From contig NZ_AP020337.1 of NCBI RefSeq assembly GCF_009176725.1, positions 372,001 through 436,000 on the forward strand: DNA of 64,000 nucleotides, in the 5' to 3' direction. Source of the stretch: Pseudomonas sp. KUIN-1. GTDB taxonomy: Bacteria; Pseudomonadota; Gammaproteobacteria; Pseudomonadales; Pseudomonadaceae. The position numbers were made by a program, and so were the translations under genes. Every line of letters starts with the position of its first letter. Positions within the stretch are counted from its first letter, which is position 1. The notes under the pieces were generated by a model. The model was not told where the DNA came from. It did not search any database and worked only from the letters and a program-made list of their open reading frames with translations. Below, piece by piece: positions 15,225-24,052 of this stretch.

Positions 15225-16429
15225 CAGATCGTTCCCCGCAGGGGCGGGTTAGTCTCATTGAGGTAGTAATTGCCGATGGCGTGAAACTTCCAGCGCACCG
15301 GGTCATGCAGCGTATGCACGCGCGCATTGCGCCAGTGGCGATCCAGGCCGTGTTCCGCCAGTGTGGATTGACTGCCCGCCAGCTCGAACAGCGTGCTGCC
15401 GGCTGCCAGGGAAATCTCCGTGCTGATGGCGCGCGCTTCGGCCACGGCTATCGAGGCGGCGGCGACGGTCTCGGCATTGCTGTCGGCCTGAGCGACATCC
15501 AGAAATTCCCCGGCGCGCTCGAGCAGTGCTTCGGCGGCATGCAGGCGAATACCCAGCTTGCCGAAGCTGTGCAGGGTCAGCGGGTCGTCCACGGCCTTTT
15601 CGATGCCCGAATCGATCCACGGCCGGGTACGCGTCTGGACGAACGTCAGGGCGTCCTCGAAGGCCGCTCGGGCAATGCCGGTGTCGATCGCAGCGTGGAG
15701 AATCTGCGCCAGCGGCCCGACCGTGGTAGGGCGCTGGAAGGCGCTCTGGAACGGCACCACATCGTTGGCGCTGACATACACATTGTCGAACACCACCGAG
15801 CCACTGCCGGTGGTGCGCTGCCCGAAACCGCTCCAGTCGTCGATGACGCTCAGCCCCTCGCTGTCGTGCGGCACGAACACCAGTTGCTGCACACCTTCAT
15901 CGTCAATCACCGAGGTGGGGATACGTTGCGCATACAGCGCGCCGGTGGCGTAGAACTTGCGGCCGTTGATGCGATAACCGTCCCCGTCGCGGCTCAGGCG
16001 AGTGGTGCGGTCATGTGCGGTTCTGGTCCCCAGTTCGGCCAGCGCATTGCCGAAGCGTAAGCCCGCCAGTGCCTCGGCGTACAAGCGCGCCTGTTGCTGC
16101 GGACTGCCGTTCACACGCAGCACTTCCAGAGCGTAAAAATGGTTTTGTGGAATCTGACCCAGCGAGCCATCGGCTTCGGAAATCAGCTGGATCACCTTGG
16201 CCAGGGTGACATTGGAAACACCTGCGCCGCCGAACGCTTGCGGCACACTGATGCCCCACAGACCGGACTGGCTGAACAGGTCGAGTTCGGCATGCGGCAA
16301 ACGGCGCTCGCGATCGCGTTGCGCGCTGTCGGTTTTCAATTGCAGGGCCAGTTCGCGGGCTATATGCAGGGCCTGAGCGTCACTGGTGATCAGCGCTGCG
16401 TTATCGCGCGCTTTTGGGTTGGAACTCAT
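15224..16429 (-). CDS. SfnB-family sulfur-acquisition flavin oxidoreductase (acyl-CoA dehydrogenase fold), copy 1
   Basis: This 401-aa member of the acyl-CoA dehydrogenase-like monooxygenases (SfnB/DszC type) uses reduced flavin in organosulfur breakdown. The order is an N-terminal helical domain (GISVPQAFGGAGVSNVTLA), the middle beta domain (YRINGRKFYATGALYA; DDWSGFGQRTTGSGSVVFD), and a C-terminal four-helix domain ending LDRHWRNARVHTLHDPVRWK. That last motif is characteristic of this group and replaces the catalytic Glu region of true dehydrogenases. It lies 25 bp downstream of a paralogue and is coupled to the LLM gene by TGATG. Confidence 0.87.
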   Translation of the reverse strand: MSSNPKARDNAALITSDAQALHIARELALQLKTDSAQRDRERRLPHAELDLFSQSGLWGISVPQAFGGAGVSNVTLAKVIQLISEADGSLGQIPQNHFYALEVLRVNGSPQQQARLYAEALAGLRFGNALAELGTRTAHDRTTRLSRDGDGYRINGRKFYATGALYAQRIPTSVIDDEGVQQLVFVPHDSEGLSVIDDWSGFGQRTTGSGSVVFDNVYVSANDVVPFQSAFQRPTTVGPLAQILHAAIDTGIARAAFEDALTFVQTRTRPWIDSGIEKAVDDPLTLHSFGKLGIRLHAAEALLERAGEFLDVAQADSNAETVAAASIAVAEARAISTEISLAAGSTLFELAGSQSTLAEHGLDRHWRNARVHTLHDPVRWKFHAIGNYYLNETNPPLRGTI

Positions 16430-16454
16430 GAAGGGGTTTCTCCAGTGGTCTGGT

Positions 16455-17777
16455 TCAGATCCAGGAATGGCGAGCAGGCAGGGTGCCGTTCAAATGCCAG
16501 GTGCCGACCGCGTGGTATTTCCAGCGCACCGGGTCATGCAGGGTGTGGACGCGCGCGTTGCGCCAGTGGCGGTCGAGATTGAACTCGGCCAGGGTCGCGC
16601 GGCTGCCGGCCAGTTCGAACAGCTTCTCGCTGGCCAGCAGCGAGATTTCGGTAGTCAGTACCTTGGCCCGCGCGACCGCGATGGAGGCGCGGGCTGCCGA
16701 GTGCTCATCGATGGGCGCAGCGCTGATCTCGTCGAGCTCCTGACCCGCCTTGCGCAGCAGCGCTTCTGCCGCGTGCAGTTCGAGTTTCAGCTTGCCGATG
16801 TCGGCAATCACGTAGAGGTCATCGCTGGCGCGCTCGACATTGGCGTCGACCCACGGGCGGGATTTCTCGCGTACAAAGGCAATCGCATCGTCGATGGCGC
16901 CGCGCGCAATACCCGCGTCGATTGCGGCCTGGATCAGTTGCGAAACGGCGCCCTGAATGTTCGGCGTCAGGGACAGGCGCCAGTTATCGACCACCAGCCC
17001 GGCGTCCACCGGCACGTTGTCGAGCAGCACCGTGCCGCTTGCGGTTGTGCGCTGGCCAAAGCCCGACCAGTCATCAACGATGCGCAGGCCCGGTGTGCCG
17101 CGCTCGATGAAGGCCATGATCTGCCGGCCTTGATCATCCAGCGCCTTGACTGCGACCCAATGCGCGAACAGCGCGCCGGTGGAATAGAACTTCTGTCCGG
17201 TAATGGCAAGGCGGTCGCCATTGGCGGTGATCCGCGCCTTGAGTTCCAGCGTGTTTTTGGTGCCACGCTCAGGGCCTGCATTGCCGATGCGCCAACCGTC
17301 CAGCACGCTCTGGAACAGCGCTTTCTTCTGCTGCTCGGTGGCGCTGCTCTGCAGCAGGTGCAGAATGCCGAACTGGTTTTGCGGAATTTGTCCCAGTGCC
17401 GGGTCGGCAGCAGAAATGATCCTGAAAACTTCGGCTACCGTGACGAACGATACTTGCGGGCCGCCGTACGCGCGCGGGATGGAAATACTGCCCAGTCCGC
17501 TACGGGTGAACTGTTCGATTTCAGCCCATGGCAAGGCGCGTTGTCTGTCGCGATTGGCGGCGTTGACCTGCGCGGCCGCGGCCAGTTCATGGGCTGCTGC
17601 AATGGCTTGCGCGTCGTTTTGCAACACGCTGGCCTTCAGCAGGCGGGGTGCAACGTCAGGCTCTTGTGGAGCCTCGACGCTGTGGGCCGTTACCGTCGCC
17701 GGATCAGACTCGCGTCGCTCACCGTCAATCGATACGACCCTGGGTTTATCCACAGGGGTAGTTGTGAAAGGGACCAT
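16455..17777 (-). CDS. SfnB-family sulfur-acquisition flavin oxidoreductase, copy 2, with N-terminal extension
   Basis: This 440-aa paralogue of the next gene has the same domain order and shares the closing motif LDRHWRNARVHTLHDPVRWK and the middle motif DDWSGFGQRTTASGTVLLD. It carries about 40 additional hydrophilic residues at the start (residues 1-45, before LLKASVLQNDAQAIAAAHEL) with no recognisable domain. An internal start would remove them, but no better-placed one stands out. It is the promoter-proximal gene of the leftward sulfur operon. The pair probably act on different organosulfur substrates or as partners. Confidence 0.85.
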   Translation of the reverse strand: MVPFTTTPVDKPRVVSIDGERRESDPATVTAHSVEAPQEPDVAPRLLKASVLQNDAQAIAAAHELAAAAQVNAANRDRQRALPWAEIEQFTRSGLGSISIPRAYGGPQVSFVTVAEVFRIISAADPALGQIPQNQFGILHLLQSSATEQQKKALFQSVLDGWRIGNAGPERGTKNTLELKARITANGDRLAITGQKFYSTGALFAHWVAVKALDDQGRQIMAFIERGTPGLRIVDDWSGFGQRTTASGTVLLDNVPVDAGLVVDNWRLSLTPNIQGAVSQLIQAAIDAGIARGAIDDAIAFVREKSRPWVDANVERASDDLYVIADIGKLKLELHAAEALLRKAGQELDEISAAPIDEHSAARASIAVARAKVLTTEISLLASEKLFELAGSRATLAEFNLDRHWRNARVHTLHDPVRWKYHAVGTWHLNGTLPARHSWI

Positions 17778-18164
17778 CGGAACCTCGTAGCAGTAGGCCG
17801 CATCAGGTGCGGCTGGAAAACATCACGATGTCCGGTGGTCCGGTGTATATACCCTAAGCGTGTATAAAAGTTTTTAAAACGTGCTTTTTGGAATAAGCAT
17901 AGACAGTTATTGTCAATTGCCACTGCCCGTTCGTGTACTCACCTTGCGTCACGCAAGATGTAAGACGCCTGCGCAGAACCAAGTACGGATGAAACACGGC
18001 GGATGCCTGAGCGACGTTGAACTTTCTTACACGCCTGGCCAATGTTTAATACAGGTAATGAGCGTGAATGAATAACGCTTCGTTTTTAGAGTGATCCGTG
18101 CGGTGCTGTCTATCAAACAGTATCGTTAGCGAAGCGGTGTGTTCGACGTGCCGTCCTCAGGCAT
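17778..18164 (-). promoter_or_regulatory. Upstream region of the sulfur operon
   Basis: This is a gene-free stretch between the 3' end of the 18165 gene and the first SfnB-type gene. On the reverse strand TTGACA (17916-17911) leads directly into ATAACTGTCTATGC and TTATTCCAAAAAGC, an AT-rich block resembling CysB-dependent promoters of Pseudomonas sulfur genes. The -10 element is not clear. No ORF or RNA gene is supported. Confidence 0.35.
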
Positions 18165-18884
18165 TCAATGCCCCAGCGGTTGGATCCTTATTATACGGGG
18201 TGGTGCCCAGAGCGAGTTGTTGCCTACCCGGTCGATCACACAGTAACTCACTTCCAGCCGTTGCTCGTCTCCGCCTTCGCGTATCAACTCAGGCGGTACA
18301 ACCAAATCGACCGGCTCACCGATATCGTCGGCGGTGAGCGGCGGCAGGTCCATGCGCAGATCGCCCCAACGTATGGTGATCTCGTCGTGAACAGCCATGT
18401 TCAGATAAGGCTCGATGGTCATCGGCAAGCCGCCTTCCAGGTGTCTGCGCGACAGGCCGTGGCGTATGACCGATGGCGCAACATAGAGCGGCGCCAGCCC
18501 CTGGTTTTCTTCCGTGCTGGCGCTGACCAGCAGCCCTCCCGGGGCGTCCAGCTTGACCCATAGCTTGCGGCAGGGCGAGGTGACGGGCACTCCGCCGATC
18601 TTCATGACCCGGTAGTAGGTTCTCGCCTTGCCATTCTGCAGAAAGCTTTCCGGCACACGTAGGACGACAGGCTTGCCGACGTCAGATGCCTTCAAAATTG
18701 TTGACGCGACGTAACAGCCGTCCCAAAACAGTTCGATCAGATCGCCCTCTTCCATGCTGCCGTAGGGGTCCACATGAACGACGAGTTGAGAGGCGTTCCT
18801 CACGCCTATGCCATGTCGGCTGGCCAGCGGAACAGCAGGGATCGGCAAGCTCATAGGGCTGGCTTTGCAAGTGTTTTGACTCAT
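18165..18884 (-). CDS. Hypothetical protein with two beta-sandwich-like repeats
   Basis: This 239-aa protein has an ATG at 18884 behind CAGGAGCACC. It has no signal peptide or membrane segment. It is an internal tandem duplication. Residues about 35-115 (YGSMEEGDLIELFWDG ... GKPVVLRVPESFL ... TYYRVMKIGG) and 155-235 (YLNMAVHDEITIRWGD ... GEPVDLVVPPELI ... VSYCVIDRVGN) follow the same strand pattern. Each ends in an Ig-like strand with a proline-rich exit. Comparable modules occur in repeat-containing hypothetical proteins of P. syringae and P. fluorescens. The function is unknown. It is a single-gene unit flanked by long AT-richer gaps. Confidence 0.75.
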   Translation of the reverse strand: MSQNTCKASPMSLPIPAVPLASRHGIGVRNASQLVVHVDPYGSMEEGDLIELFWDGCYVASTILKASDVGKPVVLRVPESFLQNGKARTYYRVMKIGGVPVTSPCRKLWVKLDAPGGLLVSASTEENQGLAPLYVAPSVIRHGLSRRHLEGGLPMTIEPYLNMAVHDEITIRWGDLRMDLPPLTADDIGEPVDLVVPPELIREGGDEQRLEVSYCVIDRVGNNSLWAPPRIIRIQPLGH

Positions 18885-19406
18885 GTCGGGGTGCTCCTGA
18901 TAATCAATAGTTCAAGTAAAGATTCGTCATAAGTTGTCATGTTCAAGTAATAAAATGTGCGGTTCAGGCAGGAGGATAAGTACCTTAAATATCCAAGTTA
19001 TGGCAAACATTACAAACGGTATGAAATGCGTGCTTGAAACTTTGCGGTCTCACTGGAATGAGTGAAGTCAGTGAGCTAATGGGCTTTGCGGGCACTTGTC
19101 AATGTGCGAAGTGCATTTGAGGGTTGTTTACTTGAAAACCGGAGACTTCCTACGCTGTATGTTTGGAACCGTTGACTCCTCACTAAACAACCGTCCTACC
19201 ACAAAGTATCAATGGCAGCAGGCCGTAACCGACAGGACAACGCACGGAAGGGAAAGTCTGGCAAGACGGGCACGCAGCGGCGCAGCCGGCTACGAATCAA
19301 GGTGCAGAACGGGCGTACGCTAATTTTATTATTTCGATGATTTTTCGGAAAATTACGCGGGAATTCAGCAAGGATATTGAACGATTAATCCTTCCAGAAA
19401 TGTAAG
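18885..19406. other. Long AT-richer intergenic region without a recognised gene
   Basis: About 520 bp separate the 18165-18884 gene from the tcy operon. A 75-codon frame at 19096-19323 has no ribosome binding site, and its product looks random. The 3' half is clearly AT-rich (19320-19405). It should contain the promoter of the leftward 18884 gene. Nothing else can be supported. Confidence 0.5.
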
Positions 19407-19441
19407 AAAAAAGCAGCGCCGCTGAATGGACGCTGCTTTTT
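19407..19441. terminator. Bidirectional terminator at the end of tcyN
   Basis: AAAAAGCAGCG (from 19408) pairs with CGCTGCTTTTT (19431-19441) around a 12-nt loop, giving an A-run and U-run on both strands. It lies 20 bp past the stop of the leftward tcyN gene and terminates that operon. Confidence 0.85.
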
Positions 19442-19461
19442 GCGCAGGCTGATCGTCCTGA

Positions 19462-20205
19462 TCAGGAGCGGGTACGCTCGAGAAACTGCCTTGTGCGTTC
19501 TTCTTTCGGGTTGGCGAACAGCGCTTTGGCTTCGCCTTGCTCCACGATCACTCCCTTGTCGATGAAGATCACCCGGTTGGCAACCTCCCGCGCAAAGCTC
19601 ATCTCGTGAGTGACGATGACCATGGTGCGCTTCTCTTCAGCCAGAGCGCGGATGGTCGTCAGCACCTCACCGACCAGCTCCGGGTCCAGGGCCGAGGTCG
19701 GCTCGTCGAACAGGATCACTTGCGGCTCCATCGCCAGCGCCCGTGCAATCGCCACACGCTGTTGCTGCCCGCCGGACAGGCGTCGCGGGTAAGCGTCTTC
19801 CTTGCCGCTCAGGCCGACCTTGGCGAGCAGCTTTCTGCCCAGCGCCTCGGCGGCTTCACGGGCCACCTTCTTGACCACCACCGGGCCTTCGATGACATTT
19901 TCCAGAGCGGTGCGATGCGGAAACAGATTGAAGTTCTGAAAGACGAACCCGACCTGCTGACGCAACTGGCGGATCAAACCCTGTTGCTGGTTCATGGAAC
20001 GGGTGCCATCGATCTCGATATCACCGACCTTGATCCTCCCGCTGTCAGGCGTTTCAAGCAGATTCAGGCAGCGCAGCAGGGTGGTCTTGCCCGAGCCGCT
20101 GGGCCCGATGATGGCCACGACTTCCCCGGCTTCGATACGCAGATCGATGCCCTTGAGCACCTGATTGCCCTTGAATGCCTTGGTGAGTTTTTCAACCACT
20201 ATCAT
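19462..20205 (-). CDS. tcyN: L-cystine ABC transporter ATP-binding protein
   Basis: This 247-aa ATPase of the polar amino acid (HisP/GlnQ) class has Walker [10 protein letters not shown], signature [16 protein letters not shown], Walker [13 protein letters not shown], and switch IVTHEMSFA. It is the last gene of a binding protein-permease-ATPase operon, 3 bp after the permease stop. The strong similarity of the set to E. coli FliY-YecS-YecC (TcyJ-TcyL-TcyN), together with dcyD alongside, points to cystine/D-cysteine as substrate. Confidence 0.87.
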   Translation of the reverse strand: MIVVEKLTKAFKGNQVLKGIDLRIEAGEVVAIIGPSGSGKTTLLRCLNLLETPDSGRIKVGDIEIDGTRSMNQQQGLIRQLRQQVGFVFQNFNLFPHRTALENVIEGPVVVKKVAREAAEALGRKLLAKVGLSGKEDAYPRRLSGGQQQRVAIARALAMEPQVILFDEPTSALDPELVGEVLTTIRALAEEKRTMVIVTHEMSFAREVANRVIFIDKGVIVEQGEAKALFANPKEERTRQFLERTRS

Positions 20206-20208
20206 GTG

Positions 20209-20877
20209 TCAGGTCTCCAGATCGTGCCGGTTGACCCTGGCTTCCAGCTTGTTTTGCAGGTGCGAGAGCGCCGTGGCAAGGATCCAGTAGATCAGTGCAG
20301 CGGCCAGGTACATGGTGAAAATTTCGAAGGTGCGTGCGGTGATCAACTGCGCCTGACGGAACAGCTCTGGCACCTGGATGGTGGCTGCCAGCGCCGTGTC
20401 CTTGACCAGCGAGATGAAGCTGTTGCCCAGCGGCGGCAATGCGGTGCGTGCGGCCTGCGGGAGGATCGCCCGACGCATGGTCTGCCAGCGGGTCATGCCG
20501 ATACTGGCCGCTGCCTCCCACTGGCCGCGCTCCACGGAACTGATGGCCGCGCGCAGGATTTCACAGGCGTAGGCGGCCATATTCAGGGAAAAACCGATCA
20601 GTGCAGCGCTCAGCGGCTCAAGCTGGATACCCAGCTCCGGCAGGCCGTAATAAATCACGAACAGCTGCACCAGCAAGGGCGTGCCGCGAAAGAACGACAC
20701 GTAGATGCGTGCTATCCAGTTCACCGGTTTGATGCGCGAAAGGCGCATCAATGCCAGGCCGAAGCCCAGCAGCAAACCGAAAAACATCCCGCCAAGACTG
20801 AGGAATACCGTGTAGTACGCGCCCTTGAGCAGGAAGGGCGCGGAGTCCAGCGCGAGCTGAAGGCTCTCTTCAATCAT
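20209..20877 (-). CDS. tcyL: L-cystine ABC transporter permease
   Basis: This 222-aa HisM/GlnP-type permease has the family signature FRGTPLLVQLFVIYYGLPEL, an EAA-like loop (EAAASIGMTRWQTMRRAILP), and about five membrane segments. The ATG at 20877 overlaps the tcyJ stop (ATGA). It forms the membrane channel with tcyN as motor and tcyJ as receptor. Confidence 0.88.
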   Translation of the reverse strand: MIEESLQLALDSAPFLLKGAYYTVFLSLGGMFFGLLLGFGLALMRLSRIKPVNWIARIYVSFFRGTPLLVQLFVIYYGLPELGIQLEPLSAALIGFSLNMAAYACEILRAAISSVERGQWEAAASIGMTRWQTMRRAILPQAARTALPPLGNSFISLVKDTALAATIQVPELFRQAQLITARTFEIFTMYLAAALIYWILATALSHLQNKLEARVNRHDLET

Positions 20878-21671
20878 TGGGTGACATCAGCATTGAAGTA
20901 CTTTTCCGACAGCTTCTTCAGCGTGCCGTCGGCACGCAGTTTGTCGATGGCCTTGTCGATGGCCGCCAGCAATTCAGGCTCGCCTTTACGCAGGGCAATA
21001 CCCGATGCCTGGCGGGAAAATGCTTCGCCTGCCGGGACGAGTTTGTTTTTTGTCTTGGCAGCCATTTCCAGGGCGGCCAGACGGTCAACGAGGATCGCAT
21101 CGATACGACCTACGCTCAGGTCCTGGATCTTGCTCGGGTCATCGTCATAGGTTTTGACGATTGCGTCCGGAACGTTCGCCTTGAGCCATTCCTCGTAGTT
21201 GGTGCCCAGACCCACGCCCACCTTCTTGCCGCTCAGGTCTTTGGCAGACTTGATGGTGTCTGCGTTCTTCTTCAGAACCAGCGCCTGGATGCCGGAAATG
21301 GTGTAGGGCTCGGAGAAGTCGTACTTCTTCTTGCGCTCGTCGGAGATGGTCACCTGGTTGATCACCACGTCCAGACGCTTGGAGTCCAGAGCGGCCAGGA
21401 TGCCATCCCACTTCGACGGCTGGATCTTGGCCTTGACACCCAGTTCCTTGGCCAGCGCTTCGGAAAACTCGACTTCGAAGCCGGTGAGCTTGCCGCTCTC
21501 ATCCACAAAGCTGAACGGTGGGTAAGTGCCTTCCAGGCCGACATTGAGCGTACCGCTGTCCTTGATTTTCTGCAGTTGCTCGCCAGCCATGGCTTGCCCG
21601 GCGATACCGGCACTGAGCATCAAGCCCATTGCCGAAAAAAGAAACGTACGACGAATAGCGGAAATGTTCAT
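20874..21671 (-). CDS. tcyJ: Cystine-binding periplasmic protein
   Basis: This 265-aa solute-binding protein of family 3 has a signal peptide ending near residue 29 (MLSAGIAGQAMA-GEQ). The fold starts with GTLNVGLEGTYPPFSFVDES and LTGFEVEFSEALA, and the ligand loop DVVINQVTISDERKKKYDFS follows. It matches E. coli FliY/TcyJ in length and these segments. The ATG at 21671 has AGGGG upstream. It is first in tcyJLN. A 219-bp gap from dcyD leaves room for its own promoter. Confidence 0.88.
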   Translation of the reverse strand: MNISAIRRTFLFSAMGLMLSAGIAGQAMAGEQLQKIKDSGTLNVGLEGTYPPFSFVDESGKLTGFEVEFSEALAKELGVKAKIQPSKWDGILAALDSKRLDVVINQVTISDERKKKYDFSEPYTISGIQALVLKKNADTIKSAKDLSGKKVGVGLGTNYEEWLKANVPDAIVKTYDDDPSKIQDLSVGRIDAILVDRLAALEMAAKTKNKLVPAGEAFSRQASGIALRKGEPELLAAIDKAIDKLRADGTLKKLSEKYFNADVTQ

Positions 21672-21830
21672 GCGAGCCCCTGGTTGGTATGGAAGTGTCT
21701 GGCCATTTTCTGACCCGACTCAAGCAACTTCGTGCTGATTATTCAGCTTTTTTCAGGCAGTTAGGTCAGGTGTAAGGTTAAGCGTTGTGCTCTGCCGGGC
21801 GCGACTATATAGCCATCTGCTTATGAGGAA

Positions 21831-21851
21831 AAATAACAAAAAAAGTTATTT
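21831..21851. promoter_or_regulatory. Inverted repeat ATAAC/GTTAT upstream of tcyJ
   Basis: AAATAAC (21831-21837) and GTTATTT (21845-21851) form a 7-bp inverted repeat around seven A residues, about 165 bp upstream of the tcyJ start. The position and AT-rich half-sites suit a regulator binding site, CysB being the obvious candidate for a cystine operon. A terminator after dcyD is also possible, since its reverse-strand copy has a T-run only in the loop. Confidence 0.35.
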
Positions 21852-21890
21852 CCCCTCCACAAAAGCATAAAGGACCCGTTGGCTAGAACG

Positions 21891-22889
21891 TCACTGGTCG
21901 AACGCATCCGGATAGGCAAACAGCGCTGGCGCACCGCCGGTGTGCAGGAAGATCAGCGGGCCGTCGTTGAAGCGTTGACGGCCGATGCCATCGAGCAGAC
22001 CGGACATGGCCTTGCCGGTGTAGACCGGGTCAAGCAACAGTCCTTCGTGGCTGGCCACCAGCTTGATGGCTGACAGCGTACCGGCGTTCGGTTCACCGTA
22101 TCGCGGGGCGAAATACTCATCCCACAGTTCGACCTTGAAGTGTTCAGGCAGCGCAACGCCGAGCAACTCTGCGGTGCGCTCGGCCAGGCCCTGGACCTTG
22201 GGCAGCTGTGCTTCTTCACTGCGCGACACAGTCACACCGATGACCGGCAATTGCGGCAGCTCGTGAGCCAGTGCCAACGCCAGGCCGCTGTGCGTGCCGG
22301 CACTGCCGGAGGCCAGAACGACAGCCGCAAACTCGATGCCGGTCTGCTTGATCTGCTCGGCCAGTTCCAGCCCGGCGCGCACATAACCCAGCGCACCCAC
22401 CGGGCTTGAGCCTCCGATGGGGACCAGATAAGGCTTTTTGCCACTGGAGCGCAGGCGTGCAGCCAGGGCATGCAGTTGTTCGTCAGCGTTGTCGAGGTTT
22501 TCCACCAGCTCTACCTTGGCATCGAACAGTTCGAGCAGCAGGCGATTGCCGTTTTTCAGGTAGCTGGGGTCTTCGGTGCCGATGGGATTTTCCAGTAGCG
22601 CCACACAGCCAAGGCCCAGACGCGCGGCCAGGGCAGCGGTCTGACGGACATGGTTGGACTGGATGGCACCGGCGGTGATCAGTGTATCGGCACCCTGGGC
22701 CAGCGCATCGGCGGCCAGGTACTCGAGTTTGCGCACTTTGTTGCCGCCCAGGGCCAGCGTTGTGGTGTCATCCCGCTTGATGTAGATATCACGATCTGCC
22801 CAGATCGACAGGCGCTCGAGCTTTTCCAGAGCCGTTGGCGCGCTGATCAGGTCCAGGCGATTGAAGCGGGCAAGCTGATGTTTGATCAT
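21891..22889 (-). CDS. dcyD: D-cysteine desulfhydrase, PLP-dependent
   Basis: This 332-aa PLP enzyme converts D-cysteine to pyruvate, sulfide and ammonia. It belongs to the ACC deaminase/DcyD family. The PLP lysine is in [14 protein letters not shown] near residue 51. The SNH motif ([18 protein letters not shown]), the phosphate-binding glycine loop ([11 protein letters not shown]) and the terminal [13 protein letters not shown] are all present. ATG is at 22889. It lies beside the cystine importer as in enterobacteria and is divergent from epsC, so uptake, breakdown and resynthesis of cysteine sulfur are grouped. Confidence 0.9.
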   Translation of the reverse strand: MIKHQLARFNRLDLISAPTALEKLERLSIWADRDIYIKRDDTTTLALGGNKVRKLEYLAADALAQGADTLITAGAIQSNHVRQTAALAARLGLGCVALLENPIGTEDPSYLKNGNRLLLELFDAKVELVENLDNADEQLHALAARLRSSGKKPYLVPIGGSSPVGALGYVRAGLELAEQIKQTGIEFAAVVLASGSAGTHSGLALALAHELPQLPVIGVTVSRSEEAQLPKVQGLAERTAELLGVALPEHFKVELWDEYFAPRYGEPNAGTLSAIKLVASHEGLLLDPVYTGKAMSGLLDGIGRQRFNDGPLIFLHTGGAPALFAYPDAFDQ

Positions 22890-23086
22890 GGTGGTCGATA
22901 AGCCGTGTAAAGAGTCACCGGACTATAGGCAGACGTTTCTCGCACGGCAACTTATCTGTGCGCACGGCGCTCTTCGCGTATTCCGACAGAAATTGTTGTT
23001 TTTTTCGTCTGAATGTTTGCCGTAGAGTGGTAATAGCAGCGGCCCGTACTGTCGGTCGCCACCCTTCACATCAAGGAGAGTCAAGC

Positions 23087-24040
23087 GTGAGCGATATTCC
23101 AGAAGCGTCCGCCGACGGCCGCTCCAGCCACTGGCAGTTGCAGCGCATCGTCAGCCAGTTGCGTGGCGCGCGTGAAGACTGGCGGGCTCGCAACAGGCGG
23201 GTGAGCGGTGAACACGGTGGACGTGAGCTGCCTTCGCGTGCGGCCATGGGCGAGATTCTTGAAGCCTTGAGCGGTGCTCTGTTCCCGATGCGCCTGGGCC
23301 CTGTGGACCTGCGTGAGGAAAGCGAGGACTTCTATGTCGGCCATACGCTGGATGTGGCGCTCAACGCGCTGCTGGCTCAGGCCCGGCTTGAATTGCGCTA
23401 CGTGGCCCATCAGCAGGGCGGTGACCTGAAGAGCATCGATGCGCGGGCGCTCGAGCTGATTCAGGGTTTCGCCATGGCCCTGCCGGGTATTCGTCTGTTG
23501 CTGGACACCGACGTGCTGGCTGCCTATCACGGTGACCCAGCGGCGCGCAGTGTCGATGAAGTGCTGCTGTGCTATCCCGGCATTCTGGCGGTGATCCACC
23601 ATCGTCTGGCGCATTATCTGTATCGCGCCGGTTTGCCGTTGCTGGCGCGTATCAGCTCGGAAATCGCCCATTCTGCGACCGGTATCGATATTCATCCGGG
23701 CGCGCAGATCGGCCCGAGCTTCTTTATCGATCACGGGACAGGCGTGGTGATTGGCGAAACCGCGATCATCGGCGAGCGGGTGCGGATCTATCAGGCCGTG
23801 ACCCTGGGCGCCAAGCGCTTCCCCTCAGACGAGGACGGCCAGTTGCAGAAAGGCCATGCACGGCATCCGATCGTTGAAGACGACGTGGTGATCTACGCTG
23901 GCGCGACGATTCTGGGGCGCATCACCATCGGCAAAGGTTCGACCATCGGCGGCAATGTCTGGCTGACGCGCAGCGTACCGGCAGACTGCAACCTGACCCA
24001 GGCCAACCTGCTGCAACAGGACGACTGCAGCCGCAAGTAG
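23087..24040 (+). CDS. epsC: Serine O-acetyltransferase EpsC (CysE family)
   Basis: This 317-aa enzyme makes O-acetylserine from serine and acetyl-CoA, the first step of cysteine synthesis. The GTG start at 23087 (VSDIPEAS) has AAGGAGAG 8 nt upstream. A longer frame to 22958 lacks a site. An N-terminal helical domain precedes the left-handed beta-helix hexapeptides (GIDIHPGAQIGPSFFIDHGT, GVVIGETAIIGERVRIYQ). The catalytic His lies in IDHGTG. At 317 aa it is longer than E. coli CysE because of the N-terminal part. It is divergent from dcyD across 197 bp. Confidence 0.88.
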   Translation: MSDIPEASADGRSSHWQLQRIVSQLRGAREDWRARNRRVSGEHGGRELPSRAAMGEILEALSGALFPMRLGPVDLREESEDFYVGHTLDVALNALLAQARLELRYVAHQQGGDLKSIDARALELIQGFAMALPGIRLLLDTDVLAAYHGDPAARSVDEVLLCYPGILAVIHHRLAHYLYRAGLPLLARISSEIAHSATGIDIHPGAQIGPSFFIDHGTGVVIGETAIIGERVRIYQAVTLGAKRFPSDEDGQLQKGHARHPIVEDDVVIYAGATILGRITIGKGSTIGGNVWLTRSVPADCNLTQANLLQQDDCSRK

Positions 24041-24052
24041 GCTGCTTTCGCG

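Noticed and set aside
19165..19200. GGAACC followed by CCAC, a possible hrp box
   Set aside because: Spacing is about 28 bp instead of the required 15-16, and no effector-like gene follows.
19096..19323. 75-codon frame in the gap before the tcy operon
   Set aside because: No ribosome binding site, random-looking composition and no resemblance to a known family.
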